DNA from: a virus
DNA: 64,000 nt
Direction: 5' to 3' (one strand)
Virus record (IMG/VR): IMGVR_UViG_3300008110_000097
Span: 1-64,000 of that record
How positions within the stretch are numbered: position 1 is the stretch's first letter; each line of letters opens with the position of its first letter. Below, piece by piece: positions 1 to 9,136 of the stretch. The position numbers and the translations under genes are program-made. Under the pieces are notes generated by a model. That model was not told where the DNA came from. It made no database searches and saw nothing but the letters and a program-made list of their open reading frames with translations.

Positions 1-680
1 AGTACACCTACACCAACCGCAACAGAAACACCTACGCCAACTGCAACAGAAACACCAACACCAACCGAGACACCAACTCCTACGGAGACTAGTACGCCAA
101 CACCAACTGAAACGCCAACACCAACACCAATAGAAACTTGTGAAAAATTATTAACAAAAGAAGATGGGTTTTATGTATTAACTGAGAATAGTGATTATAT
201 TTCATTAGAACAGGATGAGTGTCCTGACCCAACACCGTCACCAACACCAACTGAAACTAGTACACCAACGCCAACCGAGACACCAACAGAAACGCCAACA
301 CCAACAGAAACTAGTACACCTACGCCAACCGAGACACCAACTCCTACGGAGACTAGTACGCCAACACCAACTGAAACTAGTACACCTACGCCAACAGAAA
401 CGCCAACTCCTACGGAGACGCCAACACCAACAGAAACTAGTACACCTACACCAACAGAAACGCCAACAGAAACTAGTACACCTACACCAACAGAAACGCC
501 AACAGAAACTAGTACACCTACACCAACAGAAACTAGTACACCTACACCAACAGAAACGCCAACAGAAACTAGTACACCTACACCAACAGAAACTAGTACA
601 CCTACACCAACTGAAACTAGTACACCTACACCAACTGAGACGCCAACTCCAACACCTACACCAACGCCAACATCGACAAG
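1..680 (+). repeat. Degenerate tandem repeat coding for [12 protein letters not shown]
   Basis: Units built from ccaaca, gaaact, agtaca and cctacg codons recur many times; from about 440 to 620 the units are nearly identical at the DNA level (period near 36 to 60 bases). Such repeats expand and contract by slippage or recombination. They lie inside the stalk coding region and keep its reading frame. Confidence 0.85.
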
Positions 681-798
681 TGTCCCTGAAGATTATTTAT
701 CAACGGAAGGTTCGGATAATATATTAACAGAAAATTCTGATTTTTTAATAATTGATTCAACAGTCAACACATTATTTATCTTTATACCAAATTTATAA
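1..798 (+). CDS. Pro/Thr/Glu-repeat fibre or stalk protein, C-terminal part (5' end outside window)
   Basis: The frame starting at base 1 is open to a TAA at 796-798. It encodes a long low-complexity tract of PTPTET and PTETST units, interrupted by a short non-repetitive island (about codons 44-76, containing [13 protein letters not shown]). After about codon 225 comes a tail with a similar motif (TENSDFLII). Extended Pro/Thr repeats are typical of stalks or linkers in phage fibres and adhesins, and the next genes are fibre-like, so I infer a virion fibre or its linker. The paired TENSDY/TENSDF motifs resemble short beta-strand repeats seen at the ends of neighbouring fibre proteins. The gene is cut by the window edge, so its N-terminal anchor cannot be seen. 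A long reading frame on the same strand (215-727), rich in Gln, His and Leu, is a shadow of this repeat. Confidence 0.75.
   Translation, partial: STPTPTATETPTPTATETPTPTETPTPTETSTPTPTETPTPTPIETCEKLLTKEDGFYVLTENSDYISLEQDECPDPTPSPTPTETSTPTPTETPTETPTPTETSTPTPTETPTPTETSTPTPTETSTPTPTETPTPTETPTPTETSTPTPTETPTETSTPTPTETPTETSTPTPTETSTPTPTETPTETSTPTPTETSTPTPTETSTPTPTETPTPTPTPTPTSTSVPEDYLSTEGSDNILTENSDFLIIDSTVNTLFIFIPNL
773..780 (+). promoter_or_regulatory. Weak copy of the late-gene motif (TATTTATC)
   Basis: The sequence TATTTATC lies inside the end of the upstream gene, 21 bases before the ATG of the serine protease gene. One mismatch to the TATTTATA motif found before most late units, so this is a weak candidate promoter. 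Confidence 0.3.
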
Positions 799-801
799 CA
801 T

Positions 802-2028
802 ATGGAAGACATGAAATTATTGGATGAATTGACAATAAAATATCAACAAGAGACTTCAGATAATGTTATTGGTGTTGGATATGGATATAAAACAAAAAAT
901 GGTTTATTAACAACAGAAAAATCATTGATTTTCAGTGTGTCGAAAAAATTACCGATAGAACAAGTGGATGAAAAAGATTTAATCCCAAATACCATAACAT
1001 ATTCTGGTGAGACATTTAAAACAGATGTGGTAGAATTGGAAATAAAACCATTAACATGTCCTTCTGATTTTTATAATTGGCAAACAACACCTCCATCCAA
1101 TAGAAATAAAATAAGACCTTTAAAATGTGGTATATCTGTAACAAATTTTAGTGATTTAAGTGGGTTTGTTGGGACGATGGGGTTTTTGGCTGTTGACAAC
1201 GAGACAAATTCATTGGTGGGTGTATCAAATAATCATGTTTTAGTTTACGATGCATTTTTAAATTCAGATAGAAGTTTAGGTGGAATAAAAACATCAATAC
1301 TTAATGATTTTGTTACACAACCAAATGAATCGGGTAATTCAAGTTTAAATAATGCAATTGGTAAAGTAAAAAAATATAAACCAATTTCAAGTGGTTCAAT
1401 AAACTATGCAGATGTTGCATTAACAACCATTAATTCTTCAGATATTAACATAAGTACTTCTTATTTAATGGAAGGTGTTACCGGATGGACGCAACCACTC
1501 GAATTTGCAACTTCTTCTGAAATTGACGGATTATTAACAAATAAAAACAATTTATTTAGTGCGGGTAGAACGACCGGATCTAAAGGTGAAGGTGAAATGA
1601 AACTTTTAACAAATTCATATCCTGTAACAATTAATATTGCATATACTAAGCAGGGGAACGACACTGTGGTTCAATTTGGTAGATGTATACAATTTATTGC
1701 GAGTGCAACTACAACACCGAATGGTAGTATATGTTCATATCCAATAAATGGTGGTGATTCGGGATCCGCTCTTGTTGCTGATATTTCAGGAACAAGAAAA
1801 ATTGTTGGGTTGGTATTTGCTGGTGGACTAATTGGTGGTGTTACATATTTTGGATACGCCAATAGAATAGATGATGTTGTAGACGCCATAAATATTTCTC
1901 CTTGGACAGGACAAACTGTTAATTATTCAAATACAGGTATTACCGAAACACATATTGTTTTAGGTAGAAGTTCTACCGAAAAATTAATTTTATCAGGTAA
2001 AACATTTTATCAAGTAGGTTTGTATTAA
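802..2028 (+). CDS. Trypsin-like (S1/Nal1-type) serine protease in the fibre module
   Basis: A 408-residue protein with a recognisable chymotrypsin-fold triad: His145 in SNNHVL, Asp204 in YADVAL and Ser320 in GGDSGSAL. The N-terminal region (residues 20-83, NVIGVGYGYK, then SVSKKLP, then TDVVEL) matches the pattern I know from bacterial Nal1-like S1 peptidases, which start with a VVGVG-type domain before the protease. No signal peptide or membrane segment is visible. It starts 3 bases after the Pro/Thr stalk protein and precedes more fibre-like genes, so it is probably co-expressed late. Inferred roles include maturation of fibre or adhesin proteins, a virion-borne enzyme acting on host surface proteins, or a lytic function. 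Catalytic residues all look intact. The protease fold call is firm; the biological role is open. Confidence 0.85.
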   Translation: MEDMKLLDELTIKYQQETSDNVIGVGYGYKTKNGLLTTEKSLIFSVSKKLPIEQVDEKDLIPNTITYSGETFKTDVVELEIKPLTCPSDFYNWQTTPPSNRNKIRPLKCGISVTNFSDLSGFVGTMGFLAVDNETNSLVGVSNNHVLVYDAFLNSDRSLGGIKTSILNDFVTQPNESGNSSLNNAIGKVKKYKPISSGSINYADVALTTINSSDINISTSYLMEGVTGWTQPLEFATSSEIDGLLTNKNNLFSAGRTTGSKGEGEMKLLTNSYPVTINIAYTKQGNDTVVQFGRCIQFIASATTTPNGSICSYPINGGDSGSALVADISGTRKIVGLVFAGGLIGGVTYFGYANRIDDVVDAINISPWTGQTVNYSNTGITETHIVLGRSSTEKLILSGKTFYQVGLY

Positions 2029-2056
2029 AAAAAATTGAAAAAACATAAATCTATGA

Positions 2057-2064
2057 TATTTATA
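2057..2064 (+). promoter_or_regulatory. Late-gene motif TATTTATA
   Basis: TATTTATA ends 12 bases before the ATG at 2077, in an A-rich leader without a Shine-Dalgarno sequence. It is one of the recurring copies before late units. Confidence 0.55.
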
Positions 2065-2076
2065 TAAAAAAAGAAT

Positions 2077-2667
2077 ATGGCTAACGTTAAAATAAGTCAA
2101 TTACCCTTATTTACAGGGGACACCACTGGTTCATACGTGGTGATGAATAATAGTGGTGAAACAGAAACATTTAAAGTAACCAGATCTGTTTTTTTAGATT
2201 CCGCAGTTGCATCTTTTTCTTGGACAACAAACTATGCTAACTTAACAAATGGTGTTGAAAACTATCCTAGATGGGACACTACCATTCTTAATAGTAATAC
2301 CGATATTTTTGAATTAGTTAACTCAACACAAGCAGGTAATACAGGTGCTAGAATATTTTTTAAAGAACCTGGATTTTATGAAATAACTTCAAGTGTACAT
2401 ATTTTTGACTTATTCAATAGTATCGACGTTAGTGTTAGATTAAATAGTTCAACAACATCTAACGGTGCAATGACTGTAGGTAATATGATTTCAGATTATT
2501 CAAGTACAGAGACTTCGGACGATCAAATAATATATGGTCATACAATTGTTAACATTACTTCACCAACATATTATACAGTTTCAATAAATCCATCAATAAA
2601 TGCACCATTCCCGTCAAATAGTAACGGTGCCCCAACAACAATATATGTTAAAAAATTAGCAGTATAA
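2077..2667 (+). CDS. Short fibre/tip protein with anchor and C1q-like beta-sandwich
   Basis: 196 residues. The N-terminus (MANVKISQLP, then a GDTTGSYVVMNNSGET segment) resembles the short anchor of the fibres at 5496 and 6606, which have K-IGQLTNL and a YH-I/V segment in the same place. The rest (about 45-196) is rich in alternating beta-strand patterns; the EPGFYEITSSVHIF segment looks like the strand of a C1q/TNF-like jelly roll, a fold used in receptor-binding tips. It has its own promoter-like motif and a strong terminator after it, so it forms a single-gene unit. Function as a small receptor-binding or tip protein is an inference. Confidence 0.6.
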   Translation: MANVKISQLPLFTGDTTGSYVVMNNSGETETFKVTRSVFLDSAVASFSWTTNYANLTNGVENYPRWDTTILNSNTDIFELVNSTQAGNTGARIFFKEPGFYEITSSVHIFDLFNSIDVSVRLNSSTTSNGAMTVGNMISDYSSTETSDDQIIYGHTIVNITSPTYYTVSINPSINAPFPSNSNGAPTTIYVKKLAV

Positions 2668-2693
2668 GATTTGATTAAAAATCAAAAATAAAA

Positions 2694-2720
2694 CCCCACA
2701 TGTATTATGTGGGGTTTTTT
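2694..2720 (+). terminator. Intrinsic terminator after the short fibre gene
   Basis: Perfect 8-base stem CCCCACAT/ATGTGGGG around a 5-base loop, followed directly by six T's. Confidence 0.9.
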
Positions 2721-2745
2721 ATTATCAAATCTTTTATTTCATTGA

Positions 2746-2753
2746 TATTTATA
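2746..2753 (+). promoter_or_regulatory. Late-gene motif TATTTATA
   Basis: Sits 11 bases before the ATG at 2765, between a terminator and the next gene, as expected for a promoter. Confidence 0.55.
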
Positions 2754-2764
2754 TAAAAAATGTA

Positions 2765-4231
2765 ATGTCAATATTAAATATTTCGGGATTTTCGGTTTCT
2801 ATTATTGATTGTGTGGAAAAATTATCTGATCCTGATAATTGTTGTTCACAAGCCCCAAAAACGGGTGTAAAACCTTGGGCGTTTAAAATTGATAGTGGTG
2901 CCGGTCCCGATAATTGTGATGGTATAATAAAAAGAAGACCAGAAAAAGGATGGACCCTTGACTTTGTATTCAATAGAGAGGGTTTAAATTGGTCACAAGG
3001 TAGTATTTTTTATTATATTGGTGTTAGGGGTGATGACAACATTAAAAATTATGCAGACAATAACCTATCTTTTGGTTTTACAAATGATGGTAGAATAAAA
3101 TGGTCTGCAATTCGTTATTTGGGTATATGTCAAACAAATAGTGGGTATACCGAATCTTATTATGTTACAAATGGTCAAACGGACCCATTATGTGTTACAG
3201 ATCTAAATAAAGATTTTAATATTACAATAACATTTGACCGATATAAAAGATTAACAGATTGTAATTTAGAAAATGATGGTGGTTGGAATGATTTAATTAC
3301 CGGTAGAACATTAAATAACAATCCTCTTGATGTTATGACGGGGGCCACTCCCGATTATTCGTATCCTGAAGTTTTAAACAGAAAATGGGCGAATGAAAGA
3401 AAAAACAGATTGGGTATTTTAAAAATATATTTAAATGGTAGACCTATTGCAAAAATAAAAGATTTTGAAGAGGTAATACCTTCAAATAGAGGTGTTCAAC
3501 CATTCATACAATCATGGGGAGGTGGTACACCATTAATGATGGGTATTCACGAAGGTGTTTCTGAATTTAATATAAAAACAATAAAATATTATGAAGAACC
3601 GTTAAATTTTGTTCAGGTTTATCATAATTTTATGACCAGACTGAATGAGTTTGATTTTGAAATTTGTGGTGTTAAATGTGATGATAATTTAATTGGTTCA
3701 GGTACGAATTTTAATTTAAATCTTAAGGCAATTTTCACTCCAGGATCTATTAAATCAAAATATATATTAACGTCAGATAAACCATTATTTGAATCTATAA
3801 CATTAAATTTTGTTAATAATCTTGGTGTGATATCGGGATCACCAATAACAATAACAAATTCAGTATCAATAGAGCAAAATGGTACTAGTGGAAGTACGAT
3901 TGTTAATTTGAATGATGATTACAATTTATTAAATGCCACAGCATCTTATGATCAATTAAATGTTGTTCCAAATACAATTAATGCTCAATATACAATAAAT
4001 TATGAATTTATATTTGCACCAAAAAATGATTTAACATATCTAATAATTCCAAATAACGATATAAATTATAATATATTACCTAACGGGGATTTGTCTTATT
4101 TAATAATACCTAATAACTTAACACACTTAATAATCCCAAATAACGATACAATATATACAATTATACCTAACGGAGAATTGTCTTATTTGATAATACCAAC
4201 CGGTGATCTGAATCACGAAATTTTGGAATAA
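2765..4231 (+). CDS. Lectin/LamG-like structural protein with C-terminal decapeptide repeats
   Basis: 488 residues. Residues about 60-290 have the strand pattern of a concanavalin/laminin-G jelly roll: WTLDFVFNREG, then IGVRGD, LSFGFTNDGRIKW, ITITFDRYKR and ILKIYLNGRPIAKI, the last typical of the strand that carries the ligand loop. Residues about 310-420 look like an Ig-like beta domain. The end carries six to seven copies of a 10-residue unit of the form D-L-x-Y-L-I-I-P-N-N/G. Such short strand repeats may form a small beta-prism or trimer tip. Position in the fibre module suggests a glycan-binding adhesin or baseplate-peripheral protein. The lectin-like fold is a pattern judgement. Confidence 0.55.
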   Translation: MSILNISGFSVSIIDCVEKLSDPDNCCSQAPKTGVKPWAFKIDSGAGPDNCDGIIKRRPEKGWTLDFVFNREGLNWSQGSIFYYIGVRGDDNIKNYADNNLSFGFTNDGRIKWSAIRYLGICQTNSGYTESYYVTNGQTDPLCVTDLNKDFNITITFDRYKRLTDCNLENDGGWNDLITGRTLNNNPLDVMTGATPDYSYPEVLNRKWANERKNRLGILKIYLNGRPIAKIKDFEEVIPSNRGVQPFIQSWGGGTPLMMGIHEGVSEFNIKTIKYYEEPLNFVQVYHNFMTRLNEFDFEICGVKCDDNLIGSGTNFNLNLKAIFTPGSIKSKYILTSDKPLFESITLNFVNNLGVISGSPITITNSVSIEQNGTSGSTIVNLNDDYNLLNATASYDQLNVVPNTINAQYTINYEFIFAPKNDLTYLIIPNNDINYNILPNGDLSYLIIPNNLTHLIIPNNDTIYTIIPNGELSYLIIPTGDLNHEILE

Positions 4232-4265
4232 ATTTAATATGAAAAAATAAATAGTAAATTAAAGA

Positions 4266-4273
4266 TATTTATA
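4266..4273 (+). promoter_or_regulatory. Late-gene motif TATTTATA (overlaps TATAAATA)
   Basis: TATTTATAAATA lies 13 bases before the ATG at 4287. This copy contains the motif in both orientations, so it cannot by itself settle direction. Confidence 0.5.
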
Positions 4274-4286
4274 AATAAAATAAAAA

Positions 4287-5468
4287 ATGGCAATAGGTGC
4301 AAGAATATTAAGTAATAATTTGAGTGGTAAAACAACAAATGTTACTTTTAATCCAACTTCCGGTGGATCGTTTAATTTGGGTGTCAAAACAGTTCCATTT
4401 AATTATTATGACACAAACCCATATGGTATATATGATTTGTACTTTGGGGAATATGATCACACATATTCTTTATTGGTACCCGATCCAACACCATTAGAAT
4501 TAAGTTTAGAAACAGAAATTTTACCCGGTTCAATAATTGGTAAATTTAACTTAATTTCTAATCGTAGAGTTAGTGGTAACGTTACTTTATATTTTGAAAT
4601 GTTTTTAAGTTTATTTTCAGGTGGTTCGGTGACTATTTCTACTGGTGTTACAATAAATCACTCAAACTTAACAGGACAAACAATTGTCACAATAAATGAA
4701 GAATATAGTAATTTGACCGGTGAAGTTTTATTTGGTCAACCGATTTTATCGGGGGCACCTCTTGGTTCTATTGCAGAAATCTTTTTAATTAATGCCCCAA
4801 CACCAACGCCAACAGATACACCTACACCAACACCAACAGATACACCAACACCAACGCCAACGCCTACAATTGATCCATTTGGACCAATTTGTGTGTCCGA
4901 TGCGGGATCATCTATTGTTAATGGTACATACACATTTGTGGGAATTGTAGATGGTAAAAATTCATATTCAAATGAAAATAATTTTATAGTTTGGGAGCCA
5001 GGATTTGGAGGATTTTGGTTTATAAAAAATATAGGAACTAGTTATTATTTTAGTAGCGACAATGTTGCAACACCTGATTTAGTTACTACGTGGGAATTAA
5101 CTGGTCCGGGACAAAATCCTTTACCAATAGTTACATCAGGTACGTGTCTGTCACCGATTTCAGGTTGTTATACATCAGTTCAATTTGATGTAACTACAGA
5201 TTCTACATATGTATTTTGGACTGATTGTTGTACAGGACAACAAAAAAATGATCTCATAAATTCTGGTGTTACAGAATATACACCTTTTGATAATAGTTGT
5301 ATATCAGGTGGAACTTTTTATTTAGATTTATTCCCAAGTTACACTATAACTTATGTTGGTGATTGTCAGTGTCCACCATTAGATGAAGTTCTAGTAGATC
5401 CAATAATAACAGATAATAATGAATATATTTCAATCGGTGAGGGATTTTATCTTCAATTTATTGAATAA
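4287..5468 (+). CDS. Modular fibre/adhesin protein with Pro/Thr hinge
   Basis: 393 residues in three parts. Residues 1-169 are beta-rich with Ig-like strand patterns and a segment resembling residues 310-420 of the preceding protein (LETEILPGSIIGKFNLIS, then NLTGQTIVTINEEY). Residues about 170-194 are a PTPTPTDT hinge like the stalk at the window start. Residues 195-393 hold one domain with GTYTFVG, FIVWEP, FWFIKN and VTTWELTG, and a final Cys-containing domain ending in GEGFYLQFIE, similar to the TENSDY-type tails. No catalytic motif is seen. It is likely a fibre or decoration protein that displays C-terminal domains on a flexible hinge. Confidence 0.6.
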   Translation: MAIGARILSNNLSGKTTNVTFNPTSGGSFNLGVKTVPFNYYDTNPYGIYDLYFGEYDHTYSLLVPDPTPLELSLETEILPGSIIGKFNLISNRRVSGNVTLYFEMFLSLFSGGSVTISTGVTINHSNLTGQTIVTINEEYSNLTGEVLFGQPILSGAPLGSIAEIFLINAPTPTPTDTPTPTPTDTPTPTPTPTIDPFGPICVSDAGSSIVNGTYTFVGIVDGKNSYSNENNFIVWEPGFGGFWFIKNIGTSYYFSSDNVATPDLVTTWELTGPGQNPLPIVTSGTCLSPISGCYTSVQFDVTTDSTYVFWTDCCTGQQKNDLINSGVTEYTPFDNSCISGGTFYLDLFPSYTITYVGDCQCPPLDEVLVDPIITDNNEYISIGEGFYLQFIE

Positions 5469-5495
5469 AAGTATAAAAAAATAAAAAAAAATAAA

Positions 5496-6539
5496 ATGTT
5501 AACAGGAAAAACAATTGGTCAATTAACGAATTTAAACAGAATCACACAAGATTCACTTATACCAGTACAACTTGATGGTCAAACATATCATGTGATATAT
5601 TCAGGATTTGTTGAACAGGTTTCAGATTTGATACCACAAGGTGTTGATAGTGGTACAACCGCGGTGTTGGTTTACGGTATTAATGTAATAACAACAGCAA
5701 CAACTGAAAATTTTGCAGTAAAATTACCCACAACACCAATTAAAGGTAAGAGAGTTAGTGTTGTTAATAAATCCGATAGATCAATTAGAGTATTCCCATC
5801 AAATGGTGGTGGTGATATTAATGGTATAGTAGACGGATTTTTTAGAGTACCTAACGATGGTATATCATATGATTTTGTATGTTATGAAAATCCATTACCT
5901 GGCGGTTGGTCAACAACTGTAACACCATTAAGTTCAAATGTGGCGGATTATCCAATTTTTGAGATTAGTCATACTGGTGGAACAGAAACAAAGGCTTTCG
6001 GTGTATACGATTATTTTCAAGCACCATCAATAGGTATTGGTTCAGGTATAAATGTTGATACAAGTTTAATTTTATATCCTGATAGTCAATATTGGCACAG
6101 TTTTTCAACACCACAATCAATTAGTAAATTAACGGTAACAACAAATATATTGGACACTGAAGCCGATGGTAAGTATGGATTATTTGTTGGTATATATAAA
6201 GCATTAAAAGTTTCTCCTAACGGATCTTCTTCAGGTCTTCAAGGTGGTGGGGTTGATATTGGTGGTGATCTCGTTGGTATTGAATGGTATCCATACACAT
6301 ATACAACTAGAGTAACTCCAGGATCTTCTGTTGTTAATAATCCAACTCAGATAGGTGATTCAAATACACTCGGTGCAGTTCTTGATTTGAGTCTTAATCC
6401 AAATGGTCCAACATATGCCGGTCCAATTGATGCGGTGTTTAACCCGTACAGTAATGAATATTATGGTTTTGGTATTATAATACCTGCAACATATCCAAGT
6501 AAAACATATAAATTTAAATTTGTTGCTGAAACAGTATAA
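5496..6539 (+). CDS. Tail fibre protein with shared N-terminal anchor
   Basis: 347 residues. The first 40 residues (MLTGKTIGQLTNLNR, then SLIPVQLDGQTYHV) closely match those of the next gene, which shows a shared anchor attaching different fibres to the same site. The remainder is beta-rich with Gly/Asn-rich turns and no recognisable enzyme motif. There is no TATTTATA copy in the 27-base gap after the previous gene, so it is probably co-transcribed with it. The start is fixed by the anchor match and by the A-rich leader directly before it. A terminator follows. Confidence 0.65.
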   Translation: MLTGKTIGQLTNLNRITQDSLIPVQLDGQTYHVIYSGFVEQVSDLIPQGVDSGTTAVLVYGINVITTATTENFAVKLPTTPIKGKRVSVVNKSDRSIRVFPSNGGGDINGIVDGFFRVPNDGISYDFVCYENPLPGGWSTTVTPLSSNVADYPIFEISHTGGTETKAFGVYDYFQAPSIGIGSGINVDTSLILYPDSQYWHSFSTPQSISKLTVTTNILDTEADGKYGLFVGIYKALKVSPNGSSSGLQGGGVDIGGDLVGIEWYPYTYTTRVTPGSSVVNNPTQIGDSNTLGAVLDLSLNPNGPTYAGPIDAVFNPYSNEYYGFGIIIPATYPSKTYKFKFVAETV

Positions 6540-6545
6540 AAAACA

Positions 6546-6570
6546 AACCCTCTAAATTAGAGGGTTTTTC
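6546..6570 (+). terminator. Intrinsic terminator
   Basis: AACCCTCT/AGAGGGTT stem with a short A/T loop, then a run of T's. It separates two paralogous-anchor fibre genes. Confidence 0.85.
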
Positions 6571-6581
6571 ATTTAAAAAGA

Positions 6582-6589
6582 TATTTATA
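6582..6589 (+). promoter_or_regulatory. Late-gene motif TATTTATA
   Basis: Between the terminator and the ATG at 6606, ending 16 bases before it. Confidence 0.5.
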
Positions 6590-6605
6590 TTAAAAAGAAA
6601 AAATC

Positions 6606-9134
6606 ATGTTAACAGGAAAAACCATCGGTCAATTAACTAATCTAGCAAATCCCACTTCGGACACATTATTTCCGGTAGAATTAAGTGGGTCAACATATCA
6701 TATAGATTTTTCATCTATAACTAATAATCTAACATTTGAGGATATTACTTACTCAGAGTTATATGACAAATATACAGGTGCAACATTTGTTGCCGGTTCT
6801 TATTATAGAATAACAGATTTCCAAACTTGTTATGATCAACCTGATTATGATTACAATAAAAATTCCATAGTCGGAAATAACTATAAAGTTGCGGATATTG
6901 ACTCAATAATTGTGTTTGCAACATCAAATTCAACTTTATCTGAAAACGCATATCAACCTTCTTATCCAAAAGATAGTATTAAGTATGATATAACATTTAA
7001 TGTGACAGAAAGAACTGGATCACCAGCTAAAGGTAGAATAACAGAAAGAATTGATGAGTTTAATAACAGAACTGATTACGATCATAGAACAATTTTATTC
7101 AAAAGATATAGATACTATGAAGTTTCACTAAACAATCCATATCAAGGAACTGTTAGTGTTGCGGATATTTCTTCAACAGAAATGACAGTTTTTGGTACTG
7201 ATACTATTTTCTTAAGTACTCTTATAGTGGGCGATAAGATTGGTTTTGAATCGGTTAATAATGATTTTAGGGTTTTTGAAGTAACAAATATTGTAAGTGA
7301 TACCGAAATGGCTATTACAGGATTAACAACCGTAACTTTAGGTCCAAATACTAAAATGTATGGTACCTTTTGGGACGAATATGGTAGTTATTATCAAAAC
7401 AATGTAGATGACCCTTCTTTATTTGGAGAGTATTATACTTTTGACGGTACTGGTAATTATAACAATTATATTGGTAATCATGCCAATTTATATCAAGAGA
7501 ATGAAAATGACTTTATTTTAGCTAATAATGTTTTTCATAATAGATTTATAGGTAATAAATTTGGTCATAGTTGTTATAATAACACATTTTTTGATGATTG
7601 TTATGATAATAACATTGGAAACTATTTCTTTAACAACATTACTGATGATGACTTTGATGCTAATGTTATCGGAAATGAGTTTTTTAATAATAGAATTACC
7701 TCAAATTTCCAATATAATAGAATTGGTGAAAACTTTTATAACAACTATATAGTCCAAAATAGTTTTTATAGAAATAATATTATGAATGATTTCCGAGATA
7801 ATGAAATAAGTGGAGGAGACTTTCAAAATAACGAAATAGGTAGTCAGTTCAATAATAATAAAATTAAACAACAATTTTATAAAAACGATATTGGTAATGG
7901 ATTTTATAATAATGAAATTTATTGGGGAGGTAATGGAAATTTAATTGGTAACGGATTTAACAATAATAACCTTTATTGTGTGTTTTATGATAATGTTATC
8001 GGTGAATATTTTGAGAATAACACATTAGGTGATATTTTGAATCCTTCTAGTAGAGATTTTTATGAAAATAGAATAGGTACTAGATTCTCTAACAATACAA
8101 TTAACGAATCGATTTATAAAAACCAAATTGATCATGATTTTTATAATAACACAATAAACTCAGATTTTTATACCAATATCATTGGAGAACGATTTGAAAA
8201 TAACACAATATATGGTCATTTCTACGATAACCAAATATTCAATGAATTTAAAGGTAATATAATATATCAAGAGTTTTACACCAATAAAACAGGTTGGGGT
8301 GTTTCAGGAAATGAATTTAGTGGGATTTGTGCCGATAATTCTTTCGGTTCATTTTTCTTAGGTAATGACTTTTTTGGTAATGTTTTTGCAAATATAATTA
8401 AGGATGGATTTACAAGTAATATTATCGGTGACGGATTTGTTGGTAACAACATAGGTTCTGCTTTTCAAGGAAATACAATTGCACAAAATTTCCAACATAA
8501 TGAAATTGGTAGTTTCTTCCAAAATAATATAATTGATGAAGGTTTCGGATTTGGAGGATTTAACTCACAGAAAAACTACATTGGTGATATTTTCCAAAAT
8601 AATATTATTGGAGAATACTTTTACAATAATAGAGTTGGTAATTACTTCCAAAATAACACTATTGGTGATTACTTCCAATGGAATGTTATTGATACAGACG
8701 TTAGTGGGACTGATTTTACAACTAATTATGGTATTATAACATCATTTACGTATACTGCTTTAGGAACTAATAGAACGGATAATCCATGGTCAACACAGAT
8801 TATTGAACTTTTTGAACCTACTAAATTTATAAATAGTGGAAACGGTGTTGGTTCTGACTTTCAGTTTACACCTGTTGGTGGTGAGGTTACAAGTATGTCA
8901 CTTGTTTCATCAGGAACGTCTTTCAATGTTGGAGACACAATTACTATATTAGGTTCCGCTATTGGTGGTTCTGACGGTGATGGTGACATTGTAATAACAA
9001 TAACCGGCGTAAGTCCTAATCCATCTGTATATGAATCATATACTTGTCATATTTTTGAAAGACAAGGTGGAAATAAAAGATTATCATATTACGATTCAAG
9101 TGATATATTAACAATTAAAGATATAAACGAATAA
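6606..9134 (+). CDS. Large tail fibre/spike with nonapeptide-repeat beta-helix
   Basis: 842 residues. Residues 1-40 are the shared anchor (MLTGKTIGQLTNL). A globular region follows to about 300. Residues about 310-695 are a near-continuous array of 9-residue units of the form F-x-x-N-x-I-x-x-x, with IG in alternate units for much of the array, giving an 18-residue super-period: two strands per coil, as expected for a solenoid beta-helix. Asn at fixed positions would form the internal ladder common in beta-helices. The last 145 residues are a different domain, probably the tip. There is no visible hydrolase motif, so this is either a structural fibre or a depolymerase-type spike whose active site cannot be recognised by eye. 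Confidence 0.75.
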   Translation: MLTGKTIGQLTNLANPTSDTLFPVELSGSTYHIDFSSITNNLTFEDITYSELYDKYTGATFVAGSYYRITDFQTCYDQPDYDYNKNSIVGNNYKVADIDSIIVFATSNSTLSENAYQPSYPKDSIKYDITFNVTERTGSPAKGRITERIDEFNNRTDYDHRTILFKRYRYYEVSLNNPYQGTVSVADISSTEMTVFGTDTIFLSTLIVGDKIGFESVNNDFRVFEVTNIVSDTEMAITGLTTVTLGPNTKMYGTFWDEYGSYYQNNVDDPSLFGEYYTFDGTGNYNNYIGNHANLYQENENDFILANNVFHNRFIGNKFGHSCYNNTFFDDCYDNNIGNYFFNNITDDDFDANVIGNEFFNNRITSNFQYNRIGENFYNNYIVQNSFYRNNIMNDFRDNEISGGDFQNNEIGSQFNNNKIKQQFYKNDIGNGFYNNEIYWGGNGNLIGNGFNNNNLYCVFYDNVIGEYFENNTLGDILNPSSRDFYENRIGTRFSNNTINESIYKNQIDHDFYNNTINSDFYTNIIGERFENNTIYGHFYDNQIFNEFKGNIIYQEFYTNKTGWGVSGNEFSGICADNSFGSFFLGNDFFGNVFANIIKDGFTSNIIGDGFVGNNIGSAFQGNTIAQNFQHNEIGSFFQNNIIDEGFGFGGFNSQKNYIGDIFQNNIIGEYFYNNRVGNYFQNNTIGDYFQWNVIDTDVSGTDFTTNYGIITSFTYTALGTNRTDNPWSTQIIELFEPTKFINSGNGVGSDFQFTPVGGEVTSMSLVSSGTSFNVGDTITILGSAIGGSDGDGDIVITITGVSPNPSVYESYTCHIFERQGGNKRLSYYDSSDILTIKDINE
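7530..8695 (+). repeat. Coding tandem array of about 35-40 nine-residue (27-base) units
   Basis: Units follow F-x-x-N-x-I-x-x-x; DNA copies are diverged, while the Phe, Asn and Ile positions are kept. This argues for selection on protein structure rather than recent expansion. Confidence 0.8.
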
Positions 9135-9136
9135 AA

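Noticed and set aside
1-680. Possible CRISPR-like or other regularly spaced array
   Set aside because: There are no unique spacers between fixed repeats; the units are codon repeats in a coding frame.
215-727. Gln/His/Leu-rich reading frame in the stalk repeats
   Set aside because: It is frame +2 of the Pro/Thr repeat coding region; the frame starting at base 1 is the real gene because it continues into normal protein and a stop just before the protease gene.
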